DNA of 64,000 nucleotides from assembly GCF_002289565.1 (NCBI RefSeq), contig NZ_NTFY01000074.1, positions 1 to 64,000 on the forward strand, given 5' to 3'. Position numbers and translations under genes: made by a program. Origin of the DNA: Rhodopirellula sp. SM50. GTDB taxonomy: Bacteria; Planctomycetota; Planctomycetia; Pirellulales; Pirellulaceae. Within the stretch, counting starts at the first letter, position 1. Each line of letters opens with the position of its first letter. Under the pieces are notes generated by a model that worked only from the letters and a program-made list of their open reading frames with translations, did no database searches and was not told the origin of the DNA. Shown one piece after another: positions 9,501-17,675 of this stretch.

Positions 9501-9885
9501 GCCGAAGTCGAAGAACAACAGCCTCGTTCAATCGACGGACCTGTTTCCGACGCTCGTCGAAATTGCCGGCGGTGATCGTTCCAAGCATCCAGACCTCGAC
9601 GGCGTTTCGCTGGTATCTGTGATTCGTGAGAACAGCACGCTCGATCGTGGTGAACCACTATTCGGCTACCGCGCCTACGAAGACCTTTACGCCTCCGTCC
9701 GCGAAGGCGATTGGAAACTGCTAGCGTATCGGAGTGGAAAAGTGAACCTCTACAACATCGCTGAAGACGAGCGTGAACAAAACGATCTCGCACAAACTCA
9801 ACCCGCCATTGTGAAGCAACTCACAGAGAAGTTGATCAAGTGGGAGCAGCGGATGAACGTCCAGCAATACTCCGGTGTGAAGTAA
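6559..9885 (+). CDS. GH97 glycosidase fused to type I sulfatase
   Basis: One frame of 1108 residues carries two enzymes behind a single signal peptide (about 1-24). Residues ~27-645 are a GH97 glycoside hydrolase: N-terminal beta-sandwich, (beta/alpha)8 barrel starting near RTVWSWETLGLG, and C-terminal sheet. D393 in GLKIDFMNG and E448 in RGIEVNKMAE lie 55 apart. That fits the Asp nucleophile and Glu acid/base of the retaining alpha-galactosidase branch rather than the inverting SusB branch. A charged linker (about 650-677) leads to an S1 sulfatase at ~678-1105, with FFVDDLGWYD and the CSPSR formylglycine motif at C726. The ATG overlaps the stop of the upstream gene (ATGA). The likely job is joint desulfation and removal of an alpha-linked sugar in the periplasm or outside the cell. 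The substrate is inference. Confidence 0.9.
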   Translation: MKSILRAILILITSSYVQPIGQAAETMVSPNSKVQASLFRSDDEGLRYTVDFNGTRVIETSPLGITVDGVDLGSGVSLDPPEMSHIDETYATRGHHSQARNHCRVWNIPVTHQQSGRKYSIEFRVYDDGVAFRYIVPGTGIQHVDGEASGWKLMPNSKAWFFERLTKKWKLKSYAGEWISTDVSELETVSPPGPVQGTPIVFELPNDLGYAAVTKAATYNYSGMRLKAVGNRRLVADFTEGADGFDVDGTIVTPWRVTMLADDLNKLVNSDLIKNLNPAPDRELFADTSYIKPGRTVWSWETLGLGDAATQKTFIDLAAEMGFEYSTIDDGWKDWDTPWQTIKSLCDHAKEKRVGVWLWVHSDDIRDPANSYAQMQDYFEQVAKTGPVGLKIDFMNGESKELVDFEIAALRMAAQQRLMINFHGCHASTGEERTYPNEMTREGIRGIEVNKMAEGPLTASHNAALPFTRFVVGHADYTPVLFANPGPTTWTHQLATLVTFTTGLQTYAEHPDTLMNGPILKNAFSMLQAIPPVWDDTIVLDGSRIGKLAAMARRSGDEWFVGILNGEQSPRQHSIDLGFLGEGNYDVQIARDDLDAPRVNLVGLNPKAKLKGFTTAIPFKVEHQMVRRNESLTMNLAPGGGYVAWLTKSGENKKQVSATLDEGANADKNDEHADNGKQPNIVLFFVDDLGWYDLGYRNPKFETPNIDQLASESLDFQRAYIASPTCSPSRATLLTGKHPARLQMVRHIPNDTKHGFDEFGRTDKEFNFWEGDPAKFPCRNWLPLEHTSYAEALKELGYYNQFFGKWHLGHEAYHPVMQGFDEQVGTTNAGHPKSYNPPFFKNSDVFAGVQDRYLTDALTDQSVRFIEQYDRAQPFMLSMWYYNVHRPPVGRADLVKDLEEKGYSKVDAVYAAQVKAVDESVGRIRQAIREKGIGENTIVIFLSDQGSWYQNLPLRGSKRVDTLCEGGARVPLMIHWPGVTKPKSKNNSLVQSTDLFPTLVEIAGGDRSKHPDLDGVSLVSVIRENSTLDRGEPLFGYRAYEDLYASVREGDWKLLAYRSGKVNLYNIAEDEREQNDLAQTQPAIVKQLTEKLIKWEQRMNVQQYSGVK

Positions 9886-9930
9886 CGTGAATCCAATATC
9901 GAATACAACACATCGGAGGCCAAATCAGAG

Positions 9931-11163
9931 TTGTTGAACTGGACTGCCGACGACGCGTCTCGCGCGATCGCAAGCACCGCCAAATGGTTAGGGGACAACG
10001 GCTTCCAGCACGTCATTCTCGACTCCGACAACGAAGGCATGGCGCAGCGCGACATGCCCTGGCACCCCACGGTCTTAATCAAAGCGGCGAGAGAAGCGAA
10101 CCCTTCGCTGGTCGTCGCCAATAACACCGCCAGAAAGACCGAGGGTGAAGACTTGAATATGCACTCCGGCAAAAAGGAAGCTGGCAAGCCCTGGCTCGAT
10201 AGCGAATCAAACCCCAAGCGGTCACCGCTGAGCGCTTACTGGTATCAATTCAGCCGAGGAAAGCACGACGCCGATCCGTCTTATCAAAACTACTCTCGGA
10301 TCGGTCGCTACACGAGCGAGATGAAGGAGTACACGCTCAACCGCACGAGGGAACTCATTGAAAAAGACAGCGGCGTATTGCTGCCCAGTACGTGGTTGCA
10401 GTGTGCGCCGGGCGGCGGCGTCGGTGGCCCCTTCGCAAGTCCCGGCGGCGAATCGAACCTTGGCAGCAACGACAATTTGTCCGCCCCGTGGAATCAGGAC
10501 GTTGACAAGCTGCATCCTGATGCCGGTGTCCGCTGGTGGCTGGATTTTGTGAAACAGACCTACGGCCCCTGGAAAGGCGTCACGCAGTCCAGCGCCGTTC
10601 ATCTCGAAAAAGACGGCGAACTATGCATCGAAGCCGAGAGCTTTTCTCATCAGTTTGTCTCGACGTACGCTCTCTACGCCAACGAGCACAAGTGGCATGT
10701 TCACGATGACAAACCGGGCTTCACCGGCAAGGGCTTTGCACAAGTCCTACCCGACGAGTGGCCCGAGCGCGGCAAAGGCCCGATGTCGCCACGCGGCCCC
10801 GAGGGCGCTTGTTTACATTACCCCGTGCGAATCACAACGCCCGGCAAGTACTGGGTGTTCGTTCGAGGATACGCGATCGGCGGCGAATCCAATGGAATCC
10901 ACGTGGGAGTCGACAACATGCTGGGCCCAAAGAAAAAGACGGGTGCGTCCAGCATCGCTGGCTTCCGCCCAATCAAGAAATGGGTGTGGGAATCTGAACG
11001 CAAACCAGGCTATCCCGGAAAGGCAATGCTGGAACTGACCGCAGGCGATCATGTCATCAACGTCTGGAACCGCGACGACGCATTCCGGCTCGACAAGATC
11101 GTGCTGCGTTTGGAAAACTCAAAGCCGGAAGGCGAAGGGCCCGCTGAAAGTACACGTGACTGA
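9931..11163 (+). CDS. Glycosidase-like protein, probably lacking its N-terminus
   Basis: The frame begins with a TTG and has no signal peptide, although its neighbours are all secreted. Fifteen sense codons precede the TTG back to the TAA of the GH97-sulfatase gene, which lies in the same frame. Residues ~1-215 look like the latter part of a (beta/alpha)8 glycosidase-like domain (HVILDSDNEGMA, LVVANNTA, GVRWWLDFVKQTYG). Residues ~230-400 resemble the C-terminal beta-sandwich of GH115 enzymes (ELCIEAESF at its start, DAFRLDKIVLRLE at its end), probably for carbohydrate binding. GGAGG at 9914-9918 could support initiation at 9931, though the 12-base spacing is long. I read it as a 5'-truncated gene; a functional cytoplasmic product is possible but less likely. 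Confidence 0.6.
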   Translation: MLNWTADDASRAIASTAKWLGDNGFQHVILDSDNEGMAQRDMPWHPTVLIKAAREANPSLVVANNTARKTEGEDLNMHSGKKEAGKPWLDSESNPKRSPLSAYWYQFSRGKHDADPSYQNYSRIGRYTSEMKEYTLNRTRELIEKDSGVLLPSTWLQCAPGGGVGGPFASPGGESNLGSNDNLSAPWNQDVDKLHPDAGVRWWLDFVKQTYGPWKGVTQSSAVHLEKDGELCIEAESFSHQFVSTYALYANEHKWHVHDDKPGFTGKGFAQVLPDEWPERGKGPMSPRGPEGACLHYPVRITTPGKYWVFVRGYAIGGESNGIHVGVDNMLGPKKKTGASSIAGFRPIKKWVWESERKPGYPGKAMLELTAGDHVINVWNRDDAFRLDKIVLRLENSKPEGEGPAESTRD

Positions 11164-11173
11164 ATTCAAAACC

Positions 11174-12532
11174 ATGAAAAAGCAACTTTGCACAATCGCG
11201 TTGGTCATTGCATCCACTGCATCCCATCTTTACGGACAGACCGGCGAATCCAGCTACAAAGTTCCCGATGGACTGATTCACGGCGGCGCCTTCATTGATC
11301 GCTTCCTGCCGGTTCCAGTGATCGACGGACTGGAATCCGACGTCTGGGGTGCTGACTCCGTTATTCCTCGCGATGCCGACAACGGGATCGAAGATGCCGA
11401 GTTCTCTCATTGGGGCGGGAAGATCATCACCGGCGAAGACGGCAAAGAACATCTTTTCGTCTGTCGCTGGCCCGAAAACGAGCGACGCGGAAAACGTGAA
11501 GGTCATCGGTTGTGGTCAAGCTCATCTGTTGTCCATGCCGTCAGCGATCATCCGCTGGGCCCTTACAAAGTCATCGAAGAAATCGGCAAGGGCCACAACC
11601 CCGAAATCTACCGGCGGAAAGATGGCACGTTCGTCATCGGTGTCATGGGTGAAAAAGCCTACAAGGCCAAAACGCTGGTCGGACCATGGACGCAAATTCC
11701 GACTGGGTTCATCTTCAAGGATCAAGACCTCAACAAGACCAATCGCACCTACGTGCCGCGCGAAGATGGTTCGCTGTTAATGATGAACAAAAACGGGTAC
11801 GTGTTCATCAGCGAAGACGGAGAAGAACAGTTCACACAGGTCACCGAAAAGAGTGTGTTTCCAAAAATCAAAAACCACTTTGAGGATCCGGTGATCTGGA
11901 AGGATGAAGTGCAGTATCACCTGATCGTCAACGACTGGTACACGCGAAAGGCGTTTCACATGCGGTCGGCCGACGGCATTGAGTGGAAGTGGGATCCCGG
12001 TTACGCCTACGACACTTCGATCATGACGCACGACGAAGGAACAACCGAAAACTGGTTCAAGTTCGAGCGGCCCAAAGTGCGTCAGGATCAGTTTGGCCGC
12101 GCGACACATATGAATTTCGCGGCGATCGACGTGGTGAAGAAGGATGACCTGGCCGGTGACACGCACAGTTCCAAGAACGTCGTCATTCCATTGGTCGTCC
12201 CGCGTCGACTTGAGCTGCTCAGCGAAGGCCCGCTGTCTGCGAAGACGTACAAGATCCGCGTCAAGATTCTGGCTGAGGAAGGTTTCAATCCGCAAACAGA
12301 CGTCGATGTGAAATCGTTAATGTTTGGAGCACCCGAACAAGTCGATTTTGGAAACGGGTGCAAGGTGATTGATTCCGAAGCTTCCGGTTCCGACTTGATC
12401 GTCACGTTTTCCGGAAAAGGCAACGGGATCACGAAAGACAACTTCGCCGCCAAACTGATCGGGAAGAACTCAAAGGGCGCCCTGTTATTCGGGTATGCCA
12501 ACCTGCCAGCGACGGTGGCTTCCAAACAGTAG
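11174..12532 (+). CDS. Secreted five-bladed beta-propeller glycosidase-like protein, second paralogue
   Basis: The 452-residue protein starts with a signal peptide (MKKQLCTIALVIAS, cleavage near LYGQ). The frame is open further upstream to 11051, but the ATG at 11174 gives the signal peptide and lies 10 bases after the previous stop. The propeller shows DNGIEDAEFSHWGGK, GKGHNPEIYRR and HFEDPVIWKDEVQYHLIV, aligning blade by blade with the gene at 4892-6562. It ends after the GNGITKDNFAAKLIGK domain and lacks the extra C-terminal domain of its paralogue. The family fold is that of GH43/GH117/GH130-like enzymes, but the exact family and substrate cannot be set from the sequence alone. The pair flanks the GH97-sulfatase and truncated glycosidase genes. 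Confidence 0.75.
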   Translation: MKKQLCTIALVIASTASHLYGQTGESSYKVPDGLIHGGAFIDRFLPVPVIDGLESDVWGADSVIPRDADNGIEDAEFSHWGGKIITGEDGKEHLFVCRWPENERRGKREGHRLWSSSSVVHAVSDHPLGPYKVIEEIGKGHNPEIYRRKDGTFVIGVMGEKAYKAKTLVGPWTQIPTGFIFKDQDLNKTNRTYVPREDGSLLMMNKNGYVFISEDGEEQFTQVTEKSVFPKIKNHFEDPVIWKDEVQYHLIVNDWYTRKAFHMRSADGIEWKWDPGYAYDTSIMTHDEGTTENWFKFERPKVRQDQFGRATHMNFAAIDVVKKDDLAGDTHSSKNVVIPLVVPRRLELLSEGPLSAKTYKIRVKILAEEGFNPQTDVDVKSLMFGAPEQVDFGNGCKVIDSEASGSDLIVTFSGKGNGITKDNFAAKLIGKNSKGALLFGYANLPATVASKQ

Positions 12533-12596
12533 AATTAGTTGCCAGTCAGCGGCCGCTGGACGTCAACACAAAGTACCTCATTACATAAAGCGAAAC

Positions 12597-14048
12597 ATGA
12601 ACAAAGCAATTCACTTACTCATAGTCAGCGCCGCACTTGCGCTGATCGCAAATGTCGTCGAAGCCACTGAAACCAGGCAGCCCAATATTCTGTTTCTTGC
12701 GGTCGACGACTTGCGCCCCGAACTCGCCTGTTACGGATCGCCCCAGGCTGTCACGCCCAATATGGACGCGTTGTCAAAACAGAGCGTACAGTTTTCTCGA
12801 TCTTACGTTACCTATCCGCTGTGCTTGCCGTCACGTGCTTCGATGCTGACCGGCCGGCGAATTGACTACTCGGCGCGCAGAAAGCGAGTTGGCTTTACGG
12901 ACTTGATCGGAATTCAATCCACGTGGCCGCGAACGTTCCGGGAAGCTGGTTACTGGACGGCAACGATTGGGAAACTTTATCACGGCAACGTTCCCGAGAA
13001 TGATAAGTCCGCGTGGGATGAACCCGGTCTCTTTTGGCATGACAAGACTCATGATTGGTCGCCGGAGCTGATGACAAAAGTCGTCGATCAGGGCGGCGAT
13101 CAGAAAGCGCTCGAATCGTTCATCCAAAAGGGCAAGGGGAGTGGTGCGTTGATCTGGCAATCGATTGACGGTGGCGACGATGCGCTCAACGACGGCAAGA
13201 CGGCGACCAAGGCGATCGATTTCTTGAAGAATCGCCCGAAAGACAAGCCGTTTCTGATTTGCGCAGGCTTCAGTCGTCCGCATATGCCGTGGCTGGCTCC
13301 AAAGAAGTACTTTGACCTGTACCCCGAAGACGCCGGTGAGCTTGCCTACATCCCGGATGGCGAAAAACGCGAAATACTGCCGGAAGACAAAGGAAGCGGC
13401 GTCGGCAACAACGCGACCTGGAACGAAGGCGTCAGCGACGAAGCAGCTCGCAAGCTGGTTCGTGGATACCTTGCCAGCGTCAGTTACGCCGACGCGCAAG
13501 TCGGACGAATTCTGGTCGCGCTCAGGGAGATGAAACTCGACGACAACACCATCGTGATTCTGTGGGGCGACCACGGCTATCACCTGACCGACCACGGACT
13601 GTGGCGCAAGAACACGATCTACCACATCGCCAGCCGGAATCCGTTCATGATGCGAGTCCCCGGCAGGTCCGCCGGCGTTTGCGAAGGAGTCGTCGAAGCG
13701 ATCGACATTTATCCCACGCTACTGGAACTCGCCGGCGTCTCGGCGAATTCCGATATTAAGATTGACGGCCGCAGTTTGGCGCCATTGCTTTCGGATCCAA
13801 AGGCACCGTGGGAGCACAGCGCATTCATTCAAGGCAAGGGCTATCAGGGAATCGTGACACAGCAGTATCGCTACTGCATCAGTAGTGCCTCGCAGCCCGA
13901 AAAGCTGTTTGACCTGAAAGCCGATCCACATGAATGGAAAAACCTGGTTGCCGATCCGGAGTACAAGGATGTCGTTGAGACGCTGCGCATTCAGGTGCAG
14001 GAGGGATTCAGCGGCGACAATGTTTTTGATGCCCAGGTAAAAAGGTAG
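12597..14048 (+). CDS. Secreted sulfatase, iduronate-2-sulfatase-like
   Basis: This 483-residue type I sulfatase has a signal peptide (MNKAIHLLIVSAALALIA, cleavage near VEA-TET). The metal-binding LAVDDLRPELACYG is at about 34-47. The formylglycine motif is CLPSR at C76 (PLCLPSRASMLTGRR). Further signatures are SRPHMPWLAPKKYF and WGDHGYHLTDHGLWRK, typical of the iduronate-2-sulfatase-like subgroup. The ATG at 12597 was chosen because it gives the signal peptide; the open frame upstream to 12495 has no leader. Activation would need a formylglycine-generating enzyme, not encoded in this window. Co-location with glycosidases suggests removal of sulfate esters from an extracellular or periplasmic polysaccharide. 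Confidence 0.93.
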   Translation: MNKAIHLLIVSAALALIANVVEATETRQPNILFLAVDDLRPELACYGSPQAVTPNMDALSKQSVQFSRSYVTYPLCLPSRASMLTGRRIDYSARRKRVGFTDLIGIQSTWPRTFREAGYWTATIGKLYHGNVPENDKSAWDEPGLFWHDKTHDWSPELMTKVVDQGGDQKALESFIQKGKGSGALIWQSIDGGDDALNDGKTATKAIDFLKNRPKDKPFLICAGFSRPHMPWLAPKKYFDLYPEDAGELAYIPDGEKREILPEDKGSGVGNNATWNEGVSDEAARKLVRGYLASVSYADAQVGRILVALREMKLDDNTIVILWGDHGYHLTDHGLWRKNTIYHIASRNPFMMRVPGRSAGVCEGVVEAIDIYPTLLELAGVSANSDIKIDGRSLAPLLSDPKAPWEHSAFIQGKGYQGIVTQQYRYCISSASQPEKLFDLKADPHEWKNLVADPEYKDVVETLRIQVQEGFSGDNVFDAQVKR

Positions 14049-14122
14049 AGAATCGTTCGAGGCGGTGTCAGAATGGCAACGCATTTCCCTCGCAAAACCG
14101 TTGATTTCTGATTGAGAATGAG

Positions 14123-14278
14123 ATGAAAGATCGTACCGTGAGGGTCGGTGATCGTACGTCGATGGCCGAAAACCTGAACTTCCAGATTGGTGGCAGTTGG
14201 CGTTGGAGCGACGATCCTGCTTCACATTACGTTCCCGCAGCAGCAGGTTGGCGATTATACTCACGCGCTGAAGGTTAA
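14123..14278 (+). pseudogene. Short 51-codon frame, possible gene remnant
   Basis: This stretch between two sulfatase genes holds an ATG-initiated frame of 51 codons with plausible coding composition (SWRWSDDPASHYVPAAAGWR). No family is recognised and no ribosome-binding site is evident. It may be the end of a lost gene or chance. The remainder of 14049-14393 shows nothing else I can name, apart from the A-rich run-up to the next start. Confidence 0.25.
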
Positions 14279-14393
14279 ATTTTCAAGATGAAGTCGGCGA
14301 GCAACACGACCTATTCTCATTTCTCTTGCCGCTCACGAAACCGCCAAAGACAATTTCCAAAACACGTTCTTCAACAACGAAGGGAATCGAACT

Positions 14394-15953
14394 GTGATAA
14401 AGACTGCAATGAAATGTTTGGCGATCGGCGTGATGCTGATTGTCACAATCTCTAACGCCTCTGGCGACCGGCCGGATCCGAGACCAAATGTCCTTTGGAT
14501 CACCATCGAAGACTGGTCGCCGGACCTCTCTTGTTATGGGACCAAAGGCATTCACACGCCGCACGTCGACAAACTTGCCTCGCAGGGCATTCGCTACGAA
14601 CGCGCGTTTACGACCTCGCCGGTTTGTTCGACATCACGCTCGGCCATGATGACCGGATTCCACCAAAACTACATCGGCGCACACCAGCACCGCACGGAGG
14701 ACAAGAAACCGCTCCCGTATGGCATTCGTCCGATCCCACATCTGTTTGCCGACGCCGGGTACTACACGTGTCTGATGAGCTGGAAAACTGATTGCAACTT
14801 CCTGCCCGATACAAAAGAAGAACTGTTCATGGGCGTGGACTGGAAGGACCGCAAGCCAGACCAACCCTTCTTCGCCCGCATCACCTTTGGTGGCACGCAT
14901 CGTAAGTGGGAGCGTGACCCTGAGCGGCCGATCGACATCAAGGACGTGGAACTGCCACCGTACTATCCCGATACGCCGTTCATTCGCCGCGACTGGGCCA
15001 ACGGTCTGGAGCAGATGCAGTTGGTTGACCGCGAAGTCGGCGCGATCCTAAAGCGACTCGACGATGAAGGTCTGGCCGACAACACGATCGTGTTCTTTAT
15101 TGGCGATCATGGACGCTGCCACATTCGCGGAAAACAGTTCCTCTACGACGAAGGAACGCGAATCCCGATGATCATGCGTTGGCCCGGGAAAGTTCAGCCG
15201 GGACAGGTCAATGACGATATGGTGATGTCGATCGACATCTGTGCGACAGTCCTCGAAGCGGCCGATATCACCCCTCCGGTGCCACTTCACGGCATGAGCT
15301 TGCTGAGCGACGAGGTGAAAAATCGCTGTTACACCTTTTCCGCCCGTGACAAGATGGACACAACGCACGACGCGATGCGCAGCATTCGGTCAAAGGATTA
15401 CAAGCTGATTTTGAATCTGATGCCGGAACGCGCCTACTGCCAATTCAGTTTCTACAAAGAGGGCGCGTATCCACCGCTCGCTGAATTGAACATCCTGAAT
15501 TTGGAAGGAAAACTTACACCTGAACAAGCGGCCTTTATGTCGTCCAATAAACCGCCGGTTGAATTGTTCGACTTGCGCAGTGATCCGCACGAGGTCCACA
15601 ACATCGCTGACGATCCGAAATACGCTGACGTGAAGTCGGAATTACTGACCGAACTCAACCGTTGGCGAGAAGAAGTCATTCGCGATCAGGGAGTTTCCTA
15701 CGCGTTCCGTGCCGAGGGCGTCTTCCCCTTAGAGCGGCCCGTTGAGCAAACGGTTGGTCAGTGGGTTGTCGCGCATGCTGACGATTTTGATTTTCAACAA
15801 AATGGAGTTCCCCCCTGGTATCCAACGCGAACACCCCAGCAGTGGCGAGAGGTGCGCGAGATCTGGGAGCCTTGGGTATTTCGCGATGTCGACAGCGAAA
15901 TGAAGCGTCCTGTGATTCCGTTCACGAAAAAGCCCAAAGTCCGCAAGAAGTAA
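14394..15953 (+). CDS. Secreted sulfatase with CSTSR active-site motif
   Basis: The 519-residue protein has a short signal peptide (MKCLAIGVMLIVTI, cleavage near NASG). The start is either the GTG at 14394 or the ATG at 14409; both give the leader. The sulfatase fold is clear: VLWITIEDWSPDLSCYG with an E-D pair where D-D is usual, LADNTIVFFIGDHGRCH, and a C-terminal LFDLRSDPHEVHNIADD. The formylglycine motif reads CSTSR at C78, with Thr where Pro or Ala is typical. Such a change occurs in some sulfatase subfamilies and need not abolish maturation. About 80 residues after the usual end (VSYAFRAEGVFPLERP) are subfamily-specific. It is the last intact gene of the glycan cluster, 345 bases after the previous stop. 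Confidence 0.92.
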   Translation: MIKTAMKCLAIGVMLIVTISNASGDRPDPRPNVLWITIEDWSPDLSCYGTKGIHTPHVDKLASQGIRYERAFTTSPVCSTSRSAMMTGFHQNYIGAHQHRTEDKKPLPYGIRPIPHLFADAGYYTCLMSWKTDCNFLPDTKEELFMGVDWKDRKPDQPFFARITFGGTHRKWERDPERPIDIKDVELPPYYPDTPFIRRDWANGLEQMQLVDREVGAILKRLDDEGLADNTIVFFIGDHGRCHIRGKQFLYDEGTRIPMIMRWPGKVQPGQVNDDMVMSIDICATVLEAADITPPVPLHGMSLLSDEVKNRCYTFSARDKMDTTHDAMRSIRSKDYKLILNLMPERAYCQFSFYKEGAYPPLAELNILNLEGKLTPEQAAFMSSNKPPVELFDLRSDPHEVHNIADDPKYADVKSELLTELNRWREEVIRDQGVSYAFRAEGVFPLERPVEQTVGQWVVAHADDFDFQQNGVPPWYPTRTPQQWREVREIWEPWVFRDVDSEMKRPVIPFTKKPKVRKK

Positions 15954-15989
15954 CACAGCAATTTTGGGCATTCCATTTCTCTAGCGCTG

Positions 15990-16098
15990 ATGATCGCTTC
16001 ATTCAGCGTTGTATGCGGGCACGACCGACCCAACTTTGTTTTGTATTTTCGTCGATGATCTTGGCTGGAACAATCTCGGCTCAACCTTTTTGAACTAG
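15990..16098 (+). pseudogene. Relic of a sulfatase N-terminus with a 1-nt frameshift
   Basis: From the ATG at 15990 the frame encodes a leader and the first sulfatase strand, MIASFSVVCGHDRPNFVLYF, then hits a stop. In the +1 frame from 16051 the text continues as VDDLGWNNLGSTFLN and a TAG. Removing one T from the TATTTTC run (16044-16050) restores NFVLYFVDDLGW, the hallmark metal-binding start of type I sulfatases. The homology ends after about 45 residues, before the formylglycine motif. This is a frameshifted and 3'-deleted sulfatase gene lying directly downstream of an intact one. Confidence 0.72.
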
Positions 16099-17117
16099 GT
16101 CGGATGGGTTCATACTCGCAGCCCTTGACGCTGTCTCTTTGTCGCTGCGCGACCTGTCGGCTCATGATCGTCCTGTGTTGCCTGACGTCGTTGAACGACT
16201 CGAACGCTGTAACACTTAACGAATGGGCGCGTACTTTGCGTTTTGACGCTTCGCTGCATTGTCTGCATAGTCGCCTACGGCGGTCGCCGCTCAGCATCCC
16301 AACGCTGTCCGGTTTGTTACGATGCCCAGAAATTCAACGCCGTTCGCTTCGGTAGCGTGCGGCGACAGAGAATCGTCCCGTTCGTCCAAAGATACGCGTT
16401 GACGAGACCAACTCAATTGGCGGACGCTAAAGGTGGACAACTCGCCCCAAAGAAGCTCCGCTCGATCACTCTCAAATCGCTTCGGTTGGACCACCCGCCA
16501 GCTGGAACGAAATCCGCTTTAGCGCGGAGGTGTCGGCCACCGAAGCGGGTTTCGGACCGCAGCTTGCACGCTCCGGTGGCCGGCGCTGGGGCGTGTATCT
16601 TGGGCCTGGGAACAAGTCACGCGGCGTCCATCCAGCGGCGCAGCAGGGTGCGGAAGGCGATGCATGGGGCCACCCACCACGTACGATCCGTGCTTGCCTG
16701 CTGCTGAATTGCTAGCAAGGACATTGGTCTTCGTTGCCGTCCTTGTTTGATGGATGTCACCAAATGGCCCTGCAAGTCGAGTTGGAGGGGCGTTGGCCTT
16801 GGCAGGGTCCGGCAGCGAAAAACTCAAGCAACACGGGACAGCAAACTGACTAACGTTCATGTCAGGCGAAGCGGCTTGATTCGACAGAGTCAAAACGGCT
16901 GGCGGTTGTTGGCACAGGCATCGCTGGATCGCCAATTTGCCGTCTCCCGACCTGTCTTCATCGACAACATTCGGAATTTGTTTTTGGCGGATGAGCGAAT
17001 GATTTACGGCGGCATTCCAATGGCGTCTGCGTAGCGAAAACCTGAAGTTTTAGCGCCCTGATCTGTCGGCTCCCTTGCCCCAAACTAACAGTGAAATTCC
17101 CGTCTATTGGAGAGCGT
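16099..17117. other. Long intergenic stretch with a dispersed repeat
   Basis: I find no convincing gene here. Open frames exist on both strands, but they have arginine- and cysteine-rich composition without family resemblance. Positions 16486-16585 share strong similarity, in reverse orientation, with 62095-62202, another gene-free stretch. This suggests a repeated non-coding element. Confidence 0.5.
16486..16585 (+). repeat. Dispersed intergenic repeat, copy 1
   Basis: This shares TTGGACCACCCGCCAG, GCGCGGAGGTG and GCGGGTTTCGG, in the same order and similar spacing, with the reverse complement of 62095-62202. Neither copy lies in a recognisable gene, and both sit between unrelated genes. Confidence 0.55.
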
Positions 17118-17609
17118 ATGATCTTTCGCATCAAAGAGAAGTTTTGGTCGTGGGGAAATGACTTTGCCATCACCGATGATGAGGGCAAGCCGCTGTATCA
17201 TGTCGATGGCAAGGCGTTTTCGTGGGGAGATAAGCTCTCCTTTCAAGATGGAAGTGGCAGGGAAATCGCACTGATCAGCCAGAAGTTGCTGTCTTGGAAA
17301 CCGAGATATCAAATCATTATCGACGGCGCTGTTTTTGCGGAAGTGACGAAGGAGTGGACATGGCTCAACAAGAGATTCACGCTCGATGTTCCAGGCCCCA
17401 ATGATTTCACGATCGACGGTTCTTTCTGGGCTCATGAGTTCACGTTCGAGAGACAAAACCGAGTCGTGGCTACGGTCAGCAAGAAGCTCTGGGCGTGGAC
17501 GGACAGCTACGGTGTTGACATTGTTGAGGGAACAGATGAAGTTGCAGTACTTTGCGCTTGCATTGTGATCGACCAAGTTCTGCATGATGAGTCGAGGAGC
17601 AGTGACTAG
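17118..17609 (+). CDS. LURP-one-related (LOR/YxjI-like) protein
   Basis: The 163-residue protein consists of repeated beta-strand pairs of the tubby-like LURP-one fold: RIKEKFWSWGNDFAITDDEGKP, then KLSFQDGSGREIALISQK, EFTFERQNRVVATVSKK and SYGVDIV. Bacterial members such as YxjI are widespread, cytoplasmic or membrane-associated, and of uncertain function. I chose the ATG at 17118, which has GGAG at 17109-17112, over an in-frame GTG at 17091. A zinc-ribbon gene follows after 66 bases on the same strand. Nothing in the sequence shows a ligand or partner. Confidence 0.8.
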   Translation: MIFRIKEKFWSWGNDFAITDDEGKPLYHVDGKAFSWGDKLSFQDGSGREIALISQKLLSWKPRYQIIIDGAVFAEVTKEWTWLNKRFTLDVPGPNDFTIDGSFWAHEFTFERQNRVVATVSKKLWAWTDSYGVDIVEGTDEVAVLCACIVIDQVLHDESRSSD

Positions 17610-17675
17610 ACTTTATAGGTCGATCGCAGCGCGTGTGATTGACCATTGCCAATCCGTGATAAAGGAGAGACTGTC

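Noticed and set aside
12831-13625. 264-codon minus-strand frame opposite a sulfatase gene
   Set aside because: A mirror frame typical of high-GC genes; no ribosome-binding site or motif.
16243-16707. 154-codon plus-strand frame in the long intergenic stretch
   Set aside because: Arginine-rich composition, no start signal, and part of it corresponds to a dispersed non-coding repeat.
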